Assembly (NCBI GenBank): GCA_021848545.1
Contig: JAJZUL010000002.1
Span: 62,001 to 126,000, forward strand
DNA: 64,000 bases
From: Pseudomonadota bacterium
GTDB lineage: Bacteria > Pseudomonadota > Alphaproteobacteria > Rhodospirillales > Magnetospirillaceae
Reading direction: 5' to 3'
Below are positions 54,535-63,771 of the stretch, piece by piece. Numbering within the stretch: the stretch's first letter is position 1; the number at the start of each line of letters is the position of its first letter. The notes below the pieces were generated by a model that was not told the origin of the DNA, did not search any database, and worked only from the letters and a program-made list of their open reading frames with translations. A program made the position numbers and the translations under genes.

Positions 54535-55497
54535 TTGAAAATCCTGTTCATCAGCGCCGGGCGCATCGGCGACGCCGTTCTGTCCACCGGACTTCTGGCC
54601 CATCTGGCCGAATGCCATCCCGAGGCGCGCTTCACCGTCGCCTGCGGCCCCGCGCCGGCGGCTTTGTTCCGGCCGGCGCCGTTCGTCGAGCGGGTCATTC
54701 CCATGCCCAAGCGCCGCCGGGCCGGTCACTGGTTCGATCTGTGGCGGGCGGTGGCGGGCACGCAATGGTCGCAGGTCGTCGATCTGCGCGGCTCGGCCCT
54801 GAGCTATCTGGTGCTGGCCGGGCGACGGCGGGTGCTGAAATCCTCGTGGGAGCCCAAGCACCGGCTGTTGCATCTGGCGTCGGTTCTGGGGCTCGATCGG
54901 CCCTGTCCGCCGCGGTTGTGGGCGACGCCCGAACAGGAAGCGGAGGCGGACCGCCTGGCGCCGCCGGGAGAACCGATTCTGGCCCTGGGGCCGACCGCCA
55001 ATTGGGGCGGCAAGCAATGGCCGGCGGAACGGTTCCGGGCGGTGGCCGAACGCCTGACGGGACCCGGCGGTATCCTTGCCGGCGCCCGGCTGGCGGTGTT
55101 CGGCGGTCCCGGCGAGTGCGACGTCGCCGCGCCGGTGTTCGAGGCGGTACCCCAGGAGCGGCGCATCGATGCGGTGGGCGCCGTCGATCTGCCGGTGGCC
55201 TATGCCCTGCTCAAGCGCTGCGCCCTTTATATCGGCAACGATTCCGGATTGATGCATGTGGCGGCGGCCTCGGGCATTCCCACCCTGGGGCTGTTCGGCC
55301 CGTCGCCGGAAGTCTTCTACGGCCCGTGGGGGGCGCGCTGCGCCACCGTGCGGGGGCCGCGCAGTTACGAGGATATCTGCCACGCCCCCGATTTCGATTA
55401 CCGGTCCCAGGATTGTCTGATGCTCGATCTCGATATCGGGCGGGTGACCGACGCCGCCATCCGCCTGTGGCGCGAAAAAGGCCTCGATCCAGGTTAA
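54535..55497 (+). CDS. GT9-family heptosyltransferase-like protein
   Basis: The 320-residue protein resembles LPS heptosyltransferases: ILFISAGRIGDAVLSTGLLAHL, ALGPTANWGGKQWPAERF, and the nucleotide-binding YIGNDSGLMHVAAASGIPTLGLFGPS. It probably transfers heptose from a nucleotide-activated donor to lipid A core. The TTG start is the only one in frame near the dehydrogenase stop. Its stop overlaps the convergent rlmI-like gene by four bases. Confidence 0.88.
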   Translation: MKILFISAGRIGDAVLSTGLLAHLAECHPEARFTVACGPAPAALFRPAPFVERVIPMPKRRRAGHWFDLWRAVAGTQWSQVVDLRGSALSYLVLAGRRRVLKSSWEPKHRLLHLASVLGLDRPCPPRLWATPEQEAEADRLAPPGEPILALGPTANWGGKQWPAERFRAVAERLTGPGGILAGARLAVFGGPGECDVAAPVFEAVPQERRIDAVGAVDLPVAYALLKRCALYIGNDSGLMHVAAASGIPTLGLFGPSPEVFYGPWGARCATVRGPRSYEDICHAPDFDYRSQDCLMLDLDIGRVTDAAIRLWREKGLDPG

Positions 55498-56702
55498 TCC
55501 AACTGCAACGTCAGCGATTTGAGATAGGCGCTTTCCGGCAGATGGGGGTGCAGGGGGTGGTCCGGCCCGGCGCCGGCGCTTCTTAGGATTCGTCCCCCGC
55601 GCCCGGCCAGGGACAGACCGTGGGCGACCTCCTCGGCGAAACGGTCGGCCGGCATGTGGTGCGAACACGAGGCGACGAACAGGATTCCGCCCGGCGCCAC
55701 CAGGGATGCGGCCAGGCGGGTCATCTTGCGATAGCCCTTGGCGCCGCTGGCCAGATCCTTTTTCGATTTGACGAAAGCGGGGGGGTCGGCCACCACCACG
55801 CCGAAGGTTTCGCCGGCGGCGGCCAGACGGGCCATTTCGGCGAAGGCCTCGGCCCGCACGGCGGTGATCGCCACCCCGTTCAGCGCCGCCGCCCGTTCGG
55901 CCGTGGCCAGGGCGTCGGCCGAACGGTCGATGGCGGTGACCGAAACGGCGCCGGCGACCGCCGCCTGGATGGCGAAGCCGCCGCCATAGGTGTACAGGTC
56001 CAGCATCCGTTCCCCCCGCGCCAGGCCGGCGACGAAGGCCCGGTTGTCGCGCTGATCGAAGAACCAGCCGGTTTTCTGGCCGTGGGCGAGGTCGGCGACG
56101 AAGCGGGCGCCGTTCTCTTCGATCTCCACCGGTCCGTCCAGCGTGCCCTTGGCGACGGCATGATACTGCTCCAACCCTTCCAGGGTCCGGGCGGGGGTAT
56201 CGTTTCTCAGCACCACGGTGGCGGGCGCGATCACCCGGTCGAGGGCGCCAAGCAACAGCGGCGTCAGGCGTTCCATGCCGGCGGTGTTGACCTGAAGGGC
56301 GACGGTATCGCCATAACGGTCCAGGATCAGGCCGGGCAGCCCGTCCGCCTCGGAATGGATCAGCCGGTAAAAGGGGCGGTCGAACAGGCGGGAGCGCAAG
56401 GCCAGGGCGCGGGTCAGGCGATCCTCGAAAAACGCTTCGTCGATGGCCCGTCCGGGATCGGCGGACAGCAGGCGGGCGGCGATCAGCGAATGGGGGTTGA
56501 AGGTGGCCGCGCCCAGCTTTTCGCCGCCGGCATCTTCGAGCGTGACCACGCTGCCGGGGGTCAGCGCGCGGGTCCGGGGCTCCATCTCGATTTCGTTGGA
56601 AAAAACCCAGGGGTGGCCGGTGCGCAGGCGTCGCGACCGTCCCTTGGCCAGGCGGATCACGGGTCTGGAATCGTCGGCCGGAATCGAAGAGGGGTTTGTC
56701 AT
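55494..56702 (-). CDS. 23S rRNA m5C methyltransferase, RlmI-like
   Basis: The 402-residue protein starts with a PUA domain (RLAKGRSRRLRTGHPWVFSNEIE), then an EEHEE-type linker with HSEADGLPGLILDRYGD, and a methyltransferase domain with LDLYTYGGGFAIQAA, DPPAFVKSKKD and the cysteine in FVASCSHHM. E. coli RlmI makes m5C1962. It is monocistronic here. Confidence 0.9.
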   Translation of the reverse strand: MTNPSSIPADDSRPVIRLAKGRSRRLRTGHPWVFSNEIEMEPRTRALTPGSVVTLEDAGGEKLGAATFNPHSLIAARLLSADPGRAIDEAFFEDRLTRALALRSRLFDRPFYRLIHSEADGLPGLILDRYGDTVALQVNTAGMERLTPLLLGALDRVIAPATVVLRNDTPARTLEGLEQYHAVAKGTLDGPVEIEENGARFVADLAHGQKTGWFFDQRDNRAFVAGLARGERMLDLYTYGGGFAIQAAVAGAVSVTAIDRSADALATAERAAALNGVAITAVRAEAFAEMARLAAAGETFGVVVADPPAFVKSKKDLASGAKGYRKMTRLAASLVAPGGILFVASCSHHMPADRFAEEVAHGLSLAGRGGRILRSAGAGPDHPLHPHLPESAYLKSLTLQLD

Positions 56703-56926
56703 CGCCGCACCATAATCGAGGCCGGGGGGCGGAGCAAATACAGGTTATGGTCCCGCAAGCCGGCCCGGCATCGCTCGTGTAAGCGCCAATTGCAATGTCA
56801 ACCGCTTCACTGGTAGTTATGACTTATGCCTTACGCCTGTTCTGCGAGAGGGTATATGGGGGGAGTGTCGATGCTGATTTTGGTGGCCCGCGGGCCGGCC
56901 TGGCGCGGCGGTTGAGGTTTCGGCCC

Positions 56927-57694
56927 ATGGGTCTGCCGCTTCCGTTCACCGAGGCTGGTCGCCGCTCCACGGGCCGCGTGGCGGGACCGGCGCGCGACGC
57001 GGCCCATCCCTGCCGCCGTTGCGAGGCCGTGCGCGACGCCGCTTTGTGCGGCGCGCTGACGGCGGATGATTTCCAACGCCTGACCGCTTTGCGCTGTCAT
57101 GCCGAATTGCGGGCCGACATCACCGTCTTTCGCGAAGGCGACATCGCCGACCACCTCTATTCGGTGTCGTCGGGGACGATGAAACTGTACAAGCTGCTGA
57201 GCGACGGGCGCCGCCAGATCATCGGGTTCCTGTTTCCCGGCGACCTGTTCGGTCTGGCCATCGGTGGCGGCTATGCCTATACGGCGGAAACGGTGACCGC
57301 GTGTCAGGTCTGCCGATTCTCCTATCGCAAATTCGCCATGCTGACCGAACGGCTGCCCGGGGTCGAACGCAACATGCTGTCGATCGCGGTCAAGGATCTG
57401 GTGGCGGCGCAGGAACAGATGCTGCTGCTGGGCCGCAAGACCGCCCGCGAGAAGCTGGCCTCCTTCCTGTTGAAGCTGTCGCGGCGTAAGCGGGACCGGG
57501 GGTTGGACGGCGGGGTGGTGGAACTGCCCATGAGCCGGGCCGATATCGCCGATTACCTGGGGCTGACCATCGAAACCGTCAGCCGGACCTTCACCCATTT
57601 CAAGCGCGACGGCATCATCGGTCTGCCCAGCCACGATCAGGTGGTGATCGCCGATAACGCCGCTTTGGAGCATGTGGCCGAAAGCGATCATTAA
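56927..57694 (+). CDS. FNR-type Crp-family oxygen regulator
   Basis: The 255-residue protein has the cysteine set of an iron-sulfur FNR: C29, C32, C41 near the N-terminus ([13 protein letters not shown]) and C129 in the effector domain (ACQVCRFS). The cAMP-fold domain shows [19 protein letters not shown] and [11 protein letters not shown]. The C-terminal HTH reads [27 protein letters not shown], with the E-x2-SR recognition helix that reads TTGAT-N4-ATCAA sites. An earlier in-frame ATG (56795) adds 44 non-conserved residues; 56927 fits the family length. The 224-bp upstream gap shows no FNR box by eye. Confidence 0.88.
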   Translation: MGLPLPFTEAGRRSTGRVAGPARDAAHPCRRCEAVRDAALCGALTADDFQRLTALRCHAELRADITVFREGDIADHLYSVSSGTMKLYKLLSDGRRQIIGFLFPGDLFGLAIGGGYAYTAETVTACQVCRFSYRKFAMLTERLPGVERNMLSIAVKDLVAAQEQMLLLGRKTAREKLASFLLKLSRRKRDRGLDGGVVELPMSRADIADYLGLTIETVSRTFTHFKRDGIIGLPSHDQVVIADNAALEHVAESDH

Positions 57695-57777
57695 GGCGCG
57701 CGCCTCGCATTTGGTTTGACAGCCGGGTCCGGCCGTGGAAAACCGGCAGCCGTATCGAAGCCGGCCGGGAGATTCCG

Positions 57778-58623
57778 TTGAGCACCCAGACCGCGCGCAG
57801 CCAGCGCCTCACCACCAGCGATATCCGCGCCCGCAAGGGCGGGGTGCCGCTTGTCGTGCTGACGGCCTATACCGCTTCGGTCGCCGCTCTGCTCGATGCC
57901 GAAGTGGACATCCTCATGGTCGGGGATTCGCTGGGTATGGTGGTGTACGGCATGGACACCACGCTGGGCGTGACCCTGGACATGATGATCAATCATGGCC
58001 GCGCGGTGGTGCGCGGCAGCAAGCGGGCCTGCGTCGTCGTCGACATGCCGTTCGGCAGCTATCAGGAAAGCCCCGCGCAAGCCTTCGCCAACGCCGCCCG
58101 GCTGCTGGTGGAAACCGGTGCCGCCGCGGTCAAGCTGGAAGGCGGGGTGGAAATGGCCGAGACCATCGCCTTTCTGGTGGCCCGCGGCATACCGGTCATG
58201 GGCCATGTGGGTCTGCGGCCGCAATCGGTGCATGTCACCGGCGGCTTCCGCGCCCAGGGACGCGACGAGGCGGGCGGGCGCGCCATCCTGGCCGACGCCA
58301 GGGCGGTGGCCGAGGCCGGCGCCTTCGCCCTGGTGGTCGAAGGAACGATCGAGCCGGTGGCCCGCACCATCGCCGGCGAGATCACGGTTCCCGTCATCGG
58401 CATCGGCGCTTCGCCCGCCTGCGACGGTCAGGTGCTGGTCATCGACGATGTGGTCGGCCTGTTCACCGAATTCACCCCGAAATTCGTCAAACGCTACGCC
58501 GATCTGGCGCCCCAGATCGCTGAAGCCGCCCGCCGCTTCGCCGCCGATGTGCGGTCGCGGGCCTTTCCCGCCACTGAACATTGTTTCACCGCCAAGCCGG
58601 CTTCGGGACGGTCCCGGCGGTGA
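57778..58623 (+). CDS. panB: 3-methyl-2-oxobutanoate hydroxymethyltransferase
   Basis: The 281-residue protein has the PanB metal and substrate motifs: [47 protein letters not shown] and [17 protein letters not shown]. It makes ketopantoate for pantothenate and CoA. The TTG start follows a GGGAGA-like site. The stop overlaps the panC GTG (GTGA). Confidence 0.95.
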   Translation: MSTQTARSQRLTTSDIRARKGGVPLVVLTAYTASVAALLDAEVDILMVGDSLGMVVYGMDTTLGVTLDMMINHGRAVVRGSKRACVVVDMPFGSYQESPAQAFANAARLLVETGAAAVKLEGGVEMAETIAFLVARGIPVMGHVGLRPQSVHVTGGFRAQGRDEAGGRAILADARAVAEAGAFALVVEGTIEPVARTIAGEITVPVIGIGASPACDGQVLVIDDVVGLFTEFTPKFVKRYADLAPQIAEAARRFAADVRSRAFPATEHCFTAKPASGRSRR

Positions 58624-59504
58624 GCGATCCATCCGCTTTCGGGCCATTCGCCATCTTGCGGACCGCCGCCGACCTGAGCGGCCGGGTGACCCGGTGGCGC
58701 CGGCAGGGGCGGCGGGTCGCCCTGGTGCCGACCATGGGCGCGCTCCATGACGGGCATCTGGCTTTGATCAGGGCGGCGCGGAGCGCCGCCGACCGGGTGG
58801 TGGCGTCGATCTTCGTCAATCCCACCCAGTTCGCCGAGGGCGAGGATTTCGACCGCTATCCCCGGCAGGAGGCCGAGGATGCCGCCCTGCTGGCCGAGGC
58901 GGGCTGCGACGTGCTGTTCGCGCCCCCGGTCGCCGAAATCTATCCGTCCGGTTTCGCCACCACCGTGACCGTCGCCGGCCTGTCCGAGGATTTGTGCGGC
59001 GCCGTCCGCCCCGGTCATTTCGCCGGCGTGGCGACGGTGGTCGCCCGCCTGCTGCTGTTGTGCCGGCCCGATACGGCGCTGTTCGGCGAAAAGGATTACC
59101 AGCAGCTCGCCGTCATTCGTCGCATGGTGCGTGATCTCGCCATTCCGGTGGATATCGAGGGCGTGCCGACGATCCGCGACATTGATGGTCTGGCCCTGTC
59201 GTCGCGCAACCGCTACCTGTCGGCGTCCGAGCGCGACATCGCCCCGGCGCTGTATCGCATCCTGGGCGAGGTGGCGTCGGGTCTGGCGGAAGGCCGCGAC
59301 GCGGCGTCCCTATGCGATCGCGCCGTCCTGGCGCTGAAATCCGCCGGCTTCGGCTCCGTCGATTACGTGGCGGTGCGCGATGCCGGAACCCTGGACCCGG
59401 TTTCGCGTCTGGCCGACCGGCCCTTGCGGATTCTCGCCGCCGCCCATCTGGGCCGCGCGCGGTTGATCGACAATATCGGCGTCGATCCCGATTCGGCGTC
59501 CTGA
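58620..59504 (+). CDS. panC: Pantothenate synthetase
   Basis: The 294-residue protein has the PanC signatures: [15 protein letters not shown] (HIGH-like), [46 protein letters not shown] and LSSRNRYLS. It joins pantoate and beta-alanine with ATP. The GTG at 58620 overlaps the panB stop, indicating a coupled operon. Confidence 0.95.
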   Translation: MSDPSAFGPFAILRTAADLSGRVTRWRRQGRRVALVPTMGALHDGHLALIRAARSAADRVVASIFVNPTQFAEGEDFDRYPRQEAEDAALLAEAGCDVLFAPPVAEIYPSGFATTVTVAGLSEDLCGAVRPGHFAGVATVVARLLLLCRPDTALFGEKDYQQLAVIRRMVRDLAIPVDIEGVPTIRDIDGLALSSRNRYLSASERDIAPALYRILGEVASGLAEGRDAASLCDRAVLALKSAGFGSVDYVAVRDAGTLDPVSRLADRPLRILAAAHLGRARLIDNIGVDPDSAS

Positions 59505-59546
59505 TCGCCCGATCGACATAAATCAATAACAGCGCACTGTAATATT

Positions 59547-59574
59547 AGAGAGAGGTAATGCTCGTCTCTTTTTT
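59547..59574 (+). terminator. Probable panBC terminator
   Basis: An AGAGAGAG/CTCGTCTCT hairpin with one bulged base is followed by six T, 42 bp after the panC stop. The rest of the 231-bp gap to the chemoreceptor gene is AT-rich around 59606-59630, where a promoter could lie. Confidence 0.75.
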
Positions 59575-59735
59575 CACGGCTTGATGTCAGCTTTCATGTG
59601 ACCTGTGCGCATAAATACAAATATATTTACGGGAGTTGCCATCCGCGGCGGGCGGCGCGGATGGGGAAAGACCGTGGTTTGCGTTTGGGGCCGACAAGGC
59701 GATGCGCGATCCGGCCTGCCAGGAGGAGAGCCATC

Positions 59736-62219
59736 ATGGACGCCATCTCTACCGTTCCTTTCGGAATTGAGGAGGATTTTCTGACGGGAATCGACGCCCT
59801 TGATGCCGATCACCGCCGGCTGGCCGAATTGATCGCCCGGGCCGACGCCCCATGGGTCGGGTACAAGGATCTGCGGTTGCTCTGCGACGAAGTGGTCGAG
59901 TACGTCAAACTCCACTTCCGGCGCGAGGAAAGCCTGCTGGCCGTCTGCCGCTATCCCGATCTGGCGGCTCACCGACAGGAACACGCCGGGTTCGAGGCGC
60001 GCCTGGCGGCCTTCATGGATCGTCTGACGCCGGAATCCCCGCCTTCCGCCGCGACCGAATTGTCGGGACTGCTTCACGATTGGTTCGACACCCACGTCCG
60101 GGGCGCCGATCAGGCCTGCGTGCCGCTGTTGCGCGCCCGTCTGCGGGTGGGCTGGCTGGGCCGTCTCAGGGTGGCGCGTCTGCTTCCCGCCTTGATCGCC
60201 CTGGTGGCGGTACCGCTGATCGCTTTGGCCGGCGTGTCCCTGTCCCATGCCGTCGATCGCATGCGCCAGGCCTCGCTGTCCACCCGGGCCAATCAGGTGA
60301 TCGATCGGGCCATCACCTTTGTCGGCGATGTTCAGGCCGAACGCGACATGGCCGTCGCCGCCCTGACCCAATCCAGGATCGGGGCGCCGTCGGGGCTGGC
60401 CGCCCGCCGGGCGGCGACCGACGTTGCCTATCGGACCCTTGTCGTCTCGATGCGCGGCATGGCCCGGGCGCCGTCGGTCACCAAGGCCCTGGCGGCGGCG
60501 CGCAAGAATTTCGTGGCCTCCCGGACTGAAATCGACGCCGGATTCAAACAGACCTTGGCGGCGCGGCCCTGGTCGCTGGTCGGTGATTGGCTGAATGCCG
60601 CCGATCAGATGAACGATACCGTCACCCGGGGCAGTGAAACCCTGGTCCTGGGCGCCGTCAGCGGGCCTTTGGCCACCCTGATTCAGGCCCGCCATATGGC
60701 CGGCATCCTGGGGGGCCTGATCGGTCGCGAACGGTTGCAGATCGCCAAGATCCTGCAGGCCGGCGCGGCGGTGACCCCCGCCGATCTGCCGTCTCTGGTT
60801 CTGTTGGCCGGCCGAATGAAGACCGCCTGGCAGGCGGTTCTGGCCGGTCGCAGCGCCGGGGTCTATTCCCCGGCGGTGAACGCGGCCCTGGCCAAGGCGG
60901 ATACCGCCCTGGCCAAGCTCGATTCCATGCGCCGCACGGTCTGGGCCTCGGCCAATGACGGCATGCCGCCCTTCATCGGCGCCAAGGATTGGGTGGCCGG
61001 GTCGAAAGCGACGGCGTCGGCCGTCGCCGGTGTGGTGGCGGCGCTGGGCCAACAGGCCGATGACGCCGCCGCCGGACAGCGTCGCGGCGCCACCGAGGCG
61101 CTGCTGGTGACCGTGATCCTGGGGGTTCTCGGCGTTGTCGCCGCCCTGTACGCGCTGGTGGTGATGGTGCGCCGGGTGGCGCGCCCCATGGACCAGCTGA
61201 CCGGGGCGATGAGCGCGCTGGCCGGCGGTGACGTCGATGCCAGTTTCGCCACCCGCCATCCCGACGAATTGGGGGTTCTGGCCGAAGCCTTTTTGCGGTT
61301 CAAGGAGGCTTTCGTCCGCAATCGCCATGAAAAACTGGCCAAGGAATTGGAGGCCGACGAGCAAAGCGCCGGCCGCCGGCGGACCGATAGTCTGGCCGGC
61401 CGGTTCGAGACCACCATGCAATCGGTGCTGGCGGCCATGGACGGCGCCGTGGAAACCCTGCATCAATCGGCCCAATCCATGTCGGGCAATGCCCAGGAAA
61501 CCGACCGCCGGACGGCGGCGGTCCTGACCGCCACCGAACAGGCCAACGACAACATCCAGACCGTGGCCCGTGCCGGCGGCGAGCTGCGTTCGTCGATTGA
61601 GGAAATCAGCGCCCAGGTCGGCCGTTCCGCCGATGTGGCGCGGGACGCCGCGGCCGAAACCGAAGCCGTCGACAGCCGTATCGCCCGTCTGGCCGAATCG
61701 GTGGGGCGAATCGGCGAAATCGTCGAGTTGATCAACGGCATCGCCGCCCAGACCAATCTTCTGGCCCTGAACGCCACCATCGAGGCGGCGCGGGCCGGCG
61801 AAGCCGGCAAGGGCTTCGCCGTGGTCGCCGGCGAGGTCAAGGGGCTGGCCAACCAGACCGGCAAGGCCACCGAGGAGATCGCCGCCCAGATCGCCGATAT
61901 TCAAAAGGAAACGGACGGCACCGTCGACGCCATCCGCTCGGTGTCCCAGACCATCCGCTCCTTGAGCGAAATGGCCACCGGCCTGGCCGGCGCGGTCGAG
62001 GAGCAATCGGCCGCCACCGCCGAAATCGCCCGCAATGTGGAGCATGCCTCGGCCATGACCGCCGAAGTCGCGGACAATGTGGCCCAGGTGGCGACGGCGG
62101 CGGGCGAAACCGGACGGATGGCCGGCGAGGTGTTCGAAGCGACCGACCGGCTGGCCGCCGAAAGCCGGCATATGGCGGAGGAAGTGGCGGAATTCCTGAC
62201 GGGCATGCGCTCGATCTGA
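59736..62219 (+). CDS. Methyl-accepting chemotaxis protein with N-terminal hemerythrin and NIT-like domains
   Basis: The 827-residue receptor starts with a cytoplasmic bacteriohemerythrin domain (1-130) that has all seven iron ligands: H26, H60, E64, H79, H83, H120 and D125. A membrane helix (about 149-171) leads to a periplasmic helical region (about 175-450) resembling the NIT nitrate/nitrite-sensing domain ([22 protein letters not shown]). The second helix is at about 456-478, then HAMP, then the signalling domain with hairpin tip [42 protein letters not shown]. It could combine oxygen and nitrogen-oxide signals for taxis. AGGAGGAG precedes the ATG; upstream in-frame codons are rejected. 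Confidence 0.9.
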   Translation: MDAISTVPFGIEEDFLTGIDALDADHRRLAELIARADAPWVGYKDLRLLCDEVVEYVKLHFRREESLLAVCRYPDLAAHRQEHAGFEARLAAFMDRLTPESPPSAATELSGLLHDWFDTHVRGADQACVPLLRARLRVGWLGRLRVARLLPALIALVAVPLIALAGVSLSHAVDRMRQASLSTRANQVIDRAITFVGDVQAERDMAVAALTQSRIGAPSGLAARRAATDVAYRTLVVSMRGMARAPSVTKALAAARKNFVASRTEIDAGFKQTLAARPWSLVGDWLNAADQMNDTVTRGSETLVLGAVSGPLATLIQARHMAGILGGLIGRERLQIAKILQAGAAVTPADLPSLVLLAGRMKTAWQAVLAGRSAGVYSPAVNAALAKADTALAKLDSMRRTVWASANDGMPPFIGAKDWVAGSKATASAVAGVVAALGQQADDAAAGQRRGATEALLVTVILGVLGVVAALYALVVMVRRVARPMDQLTGAMSALAGGDVDASFATRHPDELGVLAEAFLRFKEAFVRNRHEKLAKELEADEQSAGRRRTDSLAGRFETTMQSVLAAMDGAVETLHQSAQSMSGNAQETDRRTAAVLTATEQANDNIQTVARAGGELRSSIEEISAQVGRSADVARDAAAETEAVDSRIARLAESVGRIGEIVELINGIAAQTNLLALNATIEAARAGEAGKGFAVVAGEVKGLANQTGKATEEIAAQIADIQKETDGTVDAIRSVSQTIRSLSEMATGLAGAVEEQSAATAEIARNVEHASAMTAEVADNVAQVATAAGETGRMAGEVFEATDRLAAESRHMAEEVAEFLTGMRSI

Positions 62220-62234
62220 ACTTTTATTTCGGAT

Positions 62235-62313
62235 GGCCGCTCGTTCAATGCGCGCCGGAGCGACGCGTCCAAGATTGAGCCAGACGTTTCAGATTTCAGG
62301 CGCGTCGCTCTAA
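62235..62313. repeat. Family B repeat, copy 5 (reverse orientation, short)
   Basis: The GAGCGACGCG (62258-62267) and CGCGTCGCTC (62301-62310) arms enclose about 33 bases. It fills the gap between convergent chemoreceptor and TetR genes, and the TetR TAG stop lies at its end. Confidence 0.85.
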
Positions 62314-63005
62314 GCGGATTTTTCGGGCCCGTAGGCGCGGACCATGACGTCGACGGCGGCCATCACGGTGGTGACGGCGTCGCGGCCTTGGGGCAGCGGC
62401 AGGCCCAGCAGCTCGCGGTTGAAGATTTCGGCCCGCATCATGGCGGCGAACTGGTCGGCGGCGACCCATGGATCGGGCACCGACAGCGCCCCGCGCCGGG
62501 TCAGTTCCGCGAACATCGCCGCCAAACGGGTCTTGCCCTGACCCGGCCCCACCTCCCAGAAGGCGCGGGCGAGGTCGGGATGGCGGGCCGCCTCGGCCAC
62601 CACCACCCGATAGGTGGCCAGGGTTTCGGGCGCCATCAGAAACGCCATCAGGCGGGTGCCGACCATGGTGAGAACGGTGCGGGCGTCGCCGACCGGCCAC
62701 GAATCGGGAACGATCGGGTCGCGGTCGCAGCGCCGATTGATGACGGCGGCGAACAAATCGTCCTTGCCGGCGAAATGGGCGTAGATCGTCGCCTTGGACA
62801 CGCCCGCGCGGCTGGCGACCAGATCCATGCTGGTGGCGGCGTATCCCAAATCGAGAAAACAAGTCTGCGCCGCATCCAGAACCGCTTCGCGTTTACGGCT
62901 GGGCCGGCAGCATGAATGGCGGGTCCCGGCGTCGCCTTGCGCTGTGGACTCGCCGTGCGCTGTGGACTCACCTTGCGCTGTGGAATCGCGTGTCGCAATC
63001 TGCAT
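62310..63005 (-). CDS. TetR/AcrR-family regulator
   Basis: The 231-residue protein has a TetR HTH (about 38-85: REAVLDAAQTCFLDLGYAATSMDLVASRAGVSKATIYAHFAGKDDLF) and a helical ligand domain with the AefR-like pattern (TYRVVVAEAARHPDLARAFWEVGP). The ligand and targets are unknown. The N-terminus contains three 6-residue repeats (STAQGE/STAHGE/STAQGD) from an 18-bp minisatellite. Confidence 0.88.
   Translation of the reverse strand: MQIATRDSTAQGESTAHGESTAQGDAGTRHSCCRPSRKREAVLDAAQTCFLDLGYAATSMDLVASRAGVSKATIYAHFAGKDDLFAAVINRRCDRDPIVPDSWPVGDARTVLTMVGTRLMAFLMAPETLATYRVVVAEAARHPDLARAFWEVGPGQGKTRLAAMFAELTRRGALSVPDPWVAADQFAAMMRAEIFNRELLGLPLPQGRDAVTTVMAAVDVMVRAYGPEKSA
62935..62988. repeat. Three 18-bp tandem repeats in the TetR coding start
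   Basis: Three consecutive units of the form CCTTGCGCTGTGGACTCG, differing at one to three positions, encode the hexapeptide repeats near the TetR N-terminus. Copy-number change would keep frame. Confidence 0.85.
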
Positions 63006-63087
63006 AAGGTCAAGCCTAACCCATGGATGATCCAGGGGGAACGGCAAAGATGACAGATCAGGTGAAGGCGACTTGGAGCGGAGCCCC

Positions 63088-63273
63088 CAGGGTAATCGGG
63101 TGAAGGCGCGTTGGAGCGGAGCGACTAGGCCGTTGAGGCCGCCGCAGCGTGCGGAGAGGCTCCATCGGGGCCTCGGAGCGCAAGCGAGGATAGCCAAGGG
63201 CGCGGACGCGCCCGCCCGGCGATTGAGGGAAATAGACATAATGCAGGGGAAGCGGGGTCACCCGATTCCCCTG
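63088..63273. mobile_element. 186-bp MITE-like element, copy 2
   Basis: It is the same length and nearly the same sequence as the element at 8405, with ends CAGGGTAATCGGGTGA and its inverted complement. It is flanked by the 10-bp duplication GCGGAGCCCC (63078-63087 and 63274-63283). The bases just left of it (63058-63083) look like the start of an older copy, so the insertion may be nested. It is most of the 322-bp gap before hprK. Confidence 0.9.
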
Positions 63274-63327
63274 GCGGAGCCCCAGGCCGCGATTGACTTG
63301 GCCCCCGGACGGTACCACTCTGCCGGC

Positions 63328-63771
63328 ATGCTGCTTGTGCATGGCACCACGGTCGCATTGGGACCGAAGGGCGTTCTGATCCGCGGCCCCTCGGGCAGCG
63401 GAAAGTCCGACCTGGCCCTGCGGCTGATCGACGGCGGCGCCGTCCTGGTGGCCGACGACCAGACCGAGATCGTCCTTGAGGGCGGCATACCGGCGGCGCG
63501 GCCGCCTTCTGTCTTGGCCGGACTTCTGGAGGTCCGCGGTATGGGGATCGTTCGCATGGCCTATCTGGCGTCGGTGCCGCTGGCGCTTGTCGTCGATCTG
63601 GTTCCGGCAACCCAGGTGGACCGCATGCCCGGCCCCGCCGCCGCGGATCTGCTCGGCGTGGCGGTGCCATCCTTGCATCTGGCGGCGTTCGAGGCGGCCA
63701 CCCCCGCCAAGATTCGCCTGGCGGCGCGAAATCCGGTCGTGATCGACGATTTGGAAAGCGATCCCCGATGA
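63328..63771 (+). CDS. hprK: HPr kinase/phosphorylase, short alphaproteobacterial form
   Basis: The 147-residue protein is the catalytic domain only: Walker A GPSGSGKSDLALRLID, ADDQTEI, then LEVRGMGIVRM and the HprK C-terminal segment. The N-terminal domain of Firmicute HprK is absent, as usual in Alphaproteobacteria, where it modifies a PTS-like HPr that affects carbon and nitrogen signalling. The ATG at 63328 is chosen because upstream codons fall in the 186-bp element. It overlaps rapZ by four bases. Confidence 0.9.
   Translation: MLLVHGTTVALGPKGVLIRGPSGSGKSDLALRLIDGGAVLVADDQTEIVLEGGIPAARPPSVLAGLLEVRGMGIVRMAYLASVPLALVVDLVPATQVDRMPGPAAADLLGVAVPSLHLAAFEAATPAKIRLAARNPVVIDDLESDPR

Noticed and set aside
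56795-56926. Longer start for the FNR-type regulator
   Set aside because: The 44 added residues show no FNR similarity, and the shorter start puts the cysteine cluster at the usual distance from the N-terminus.
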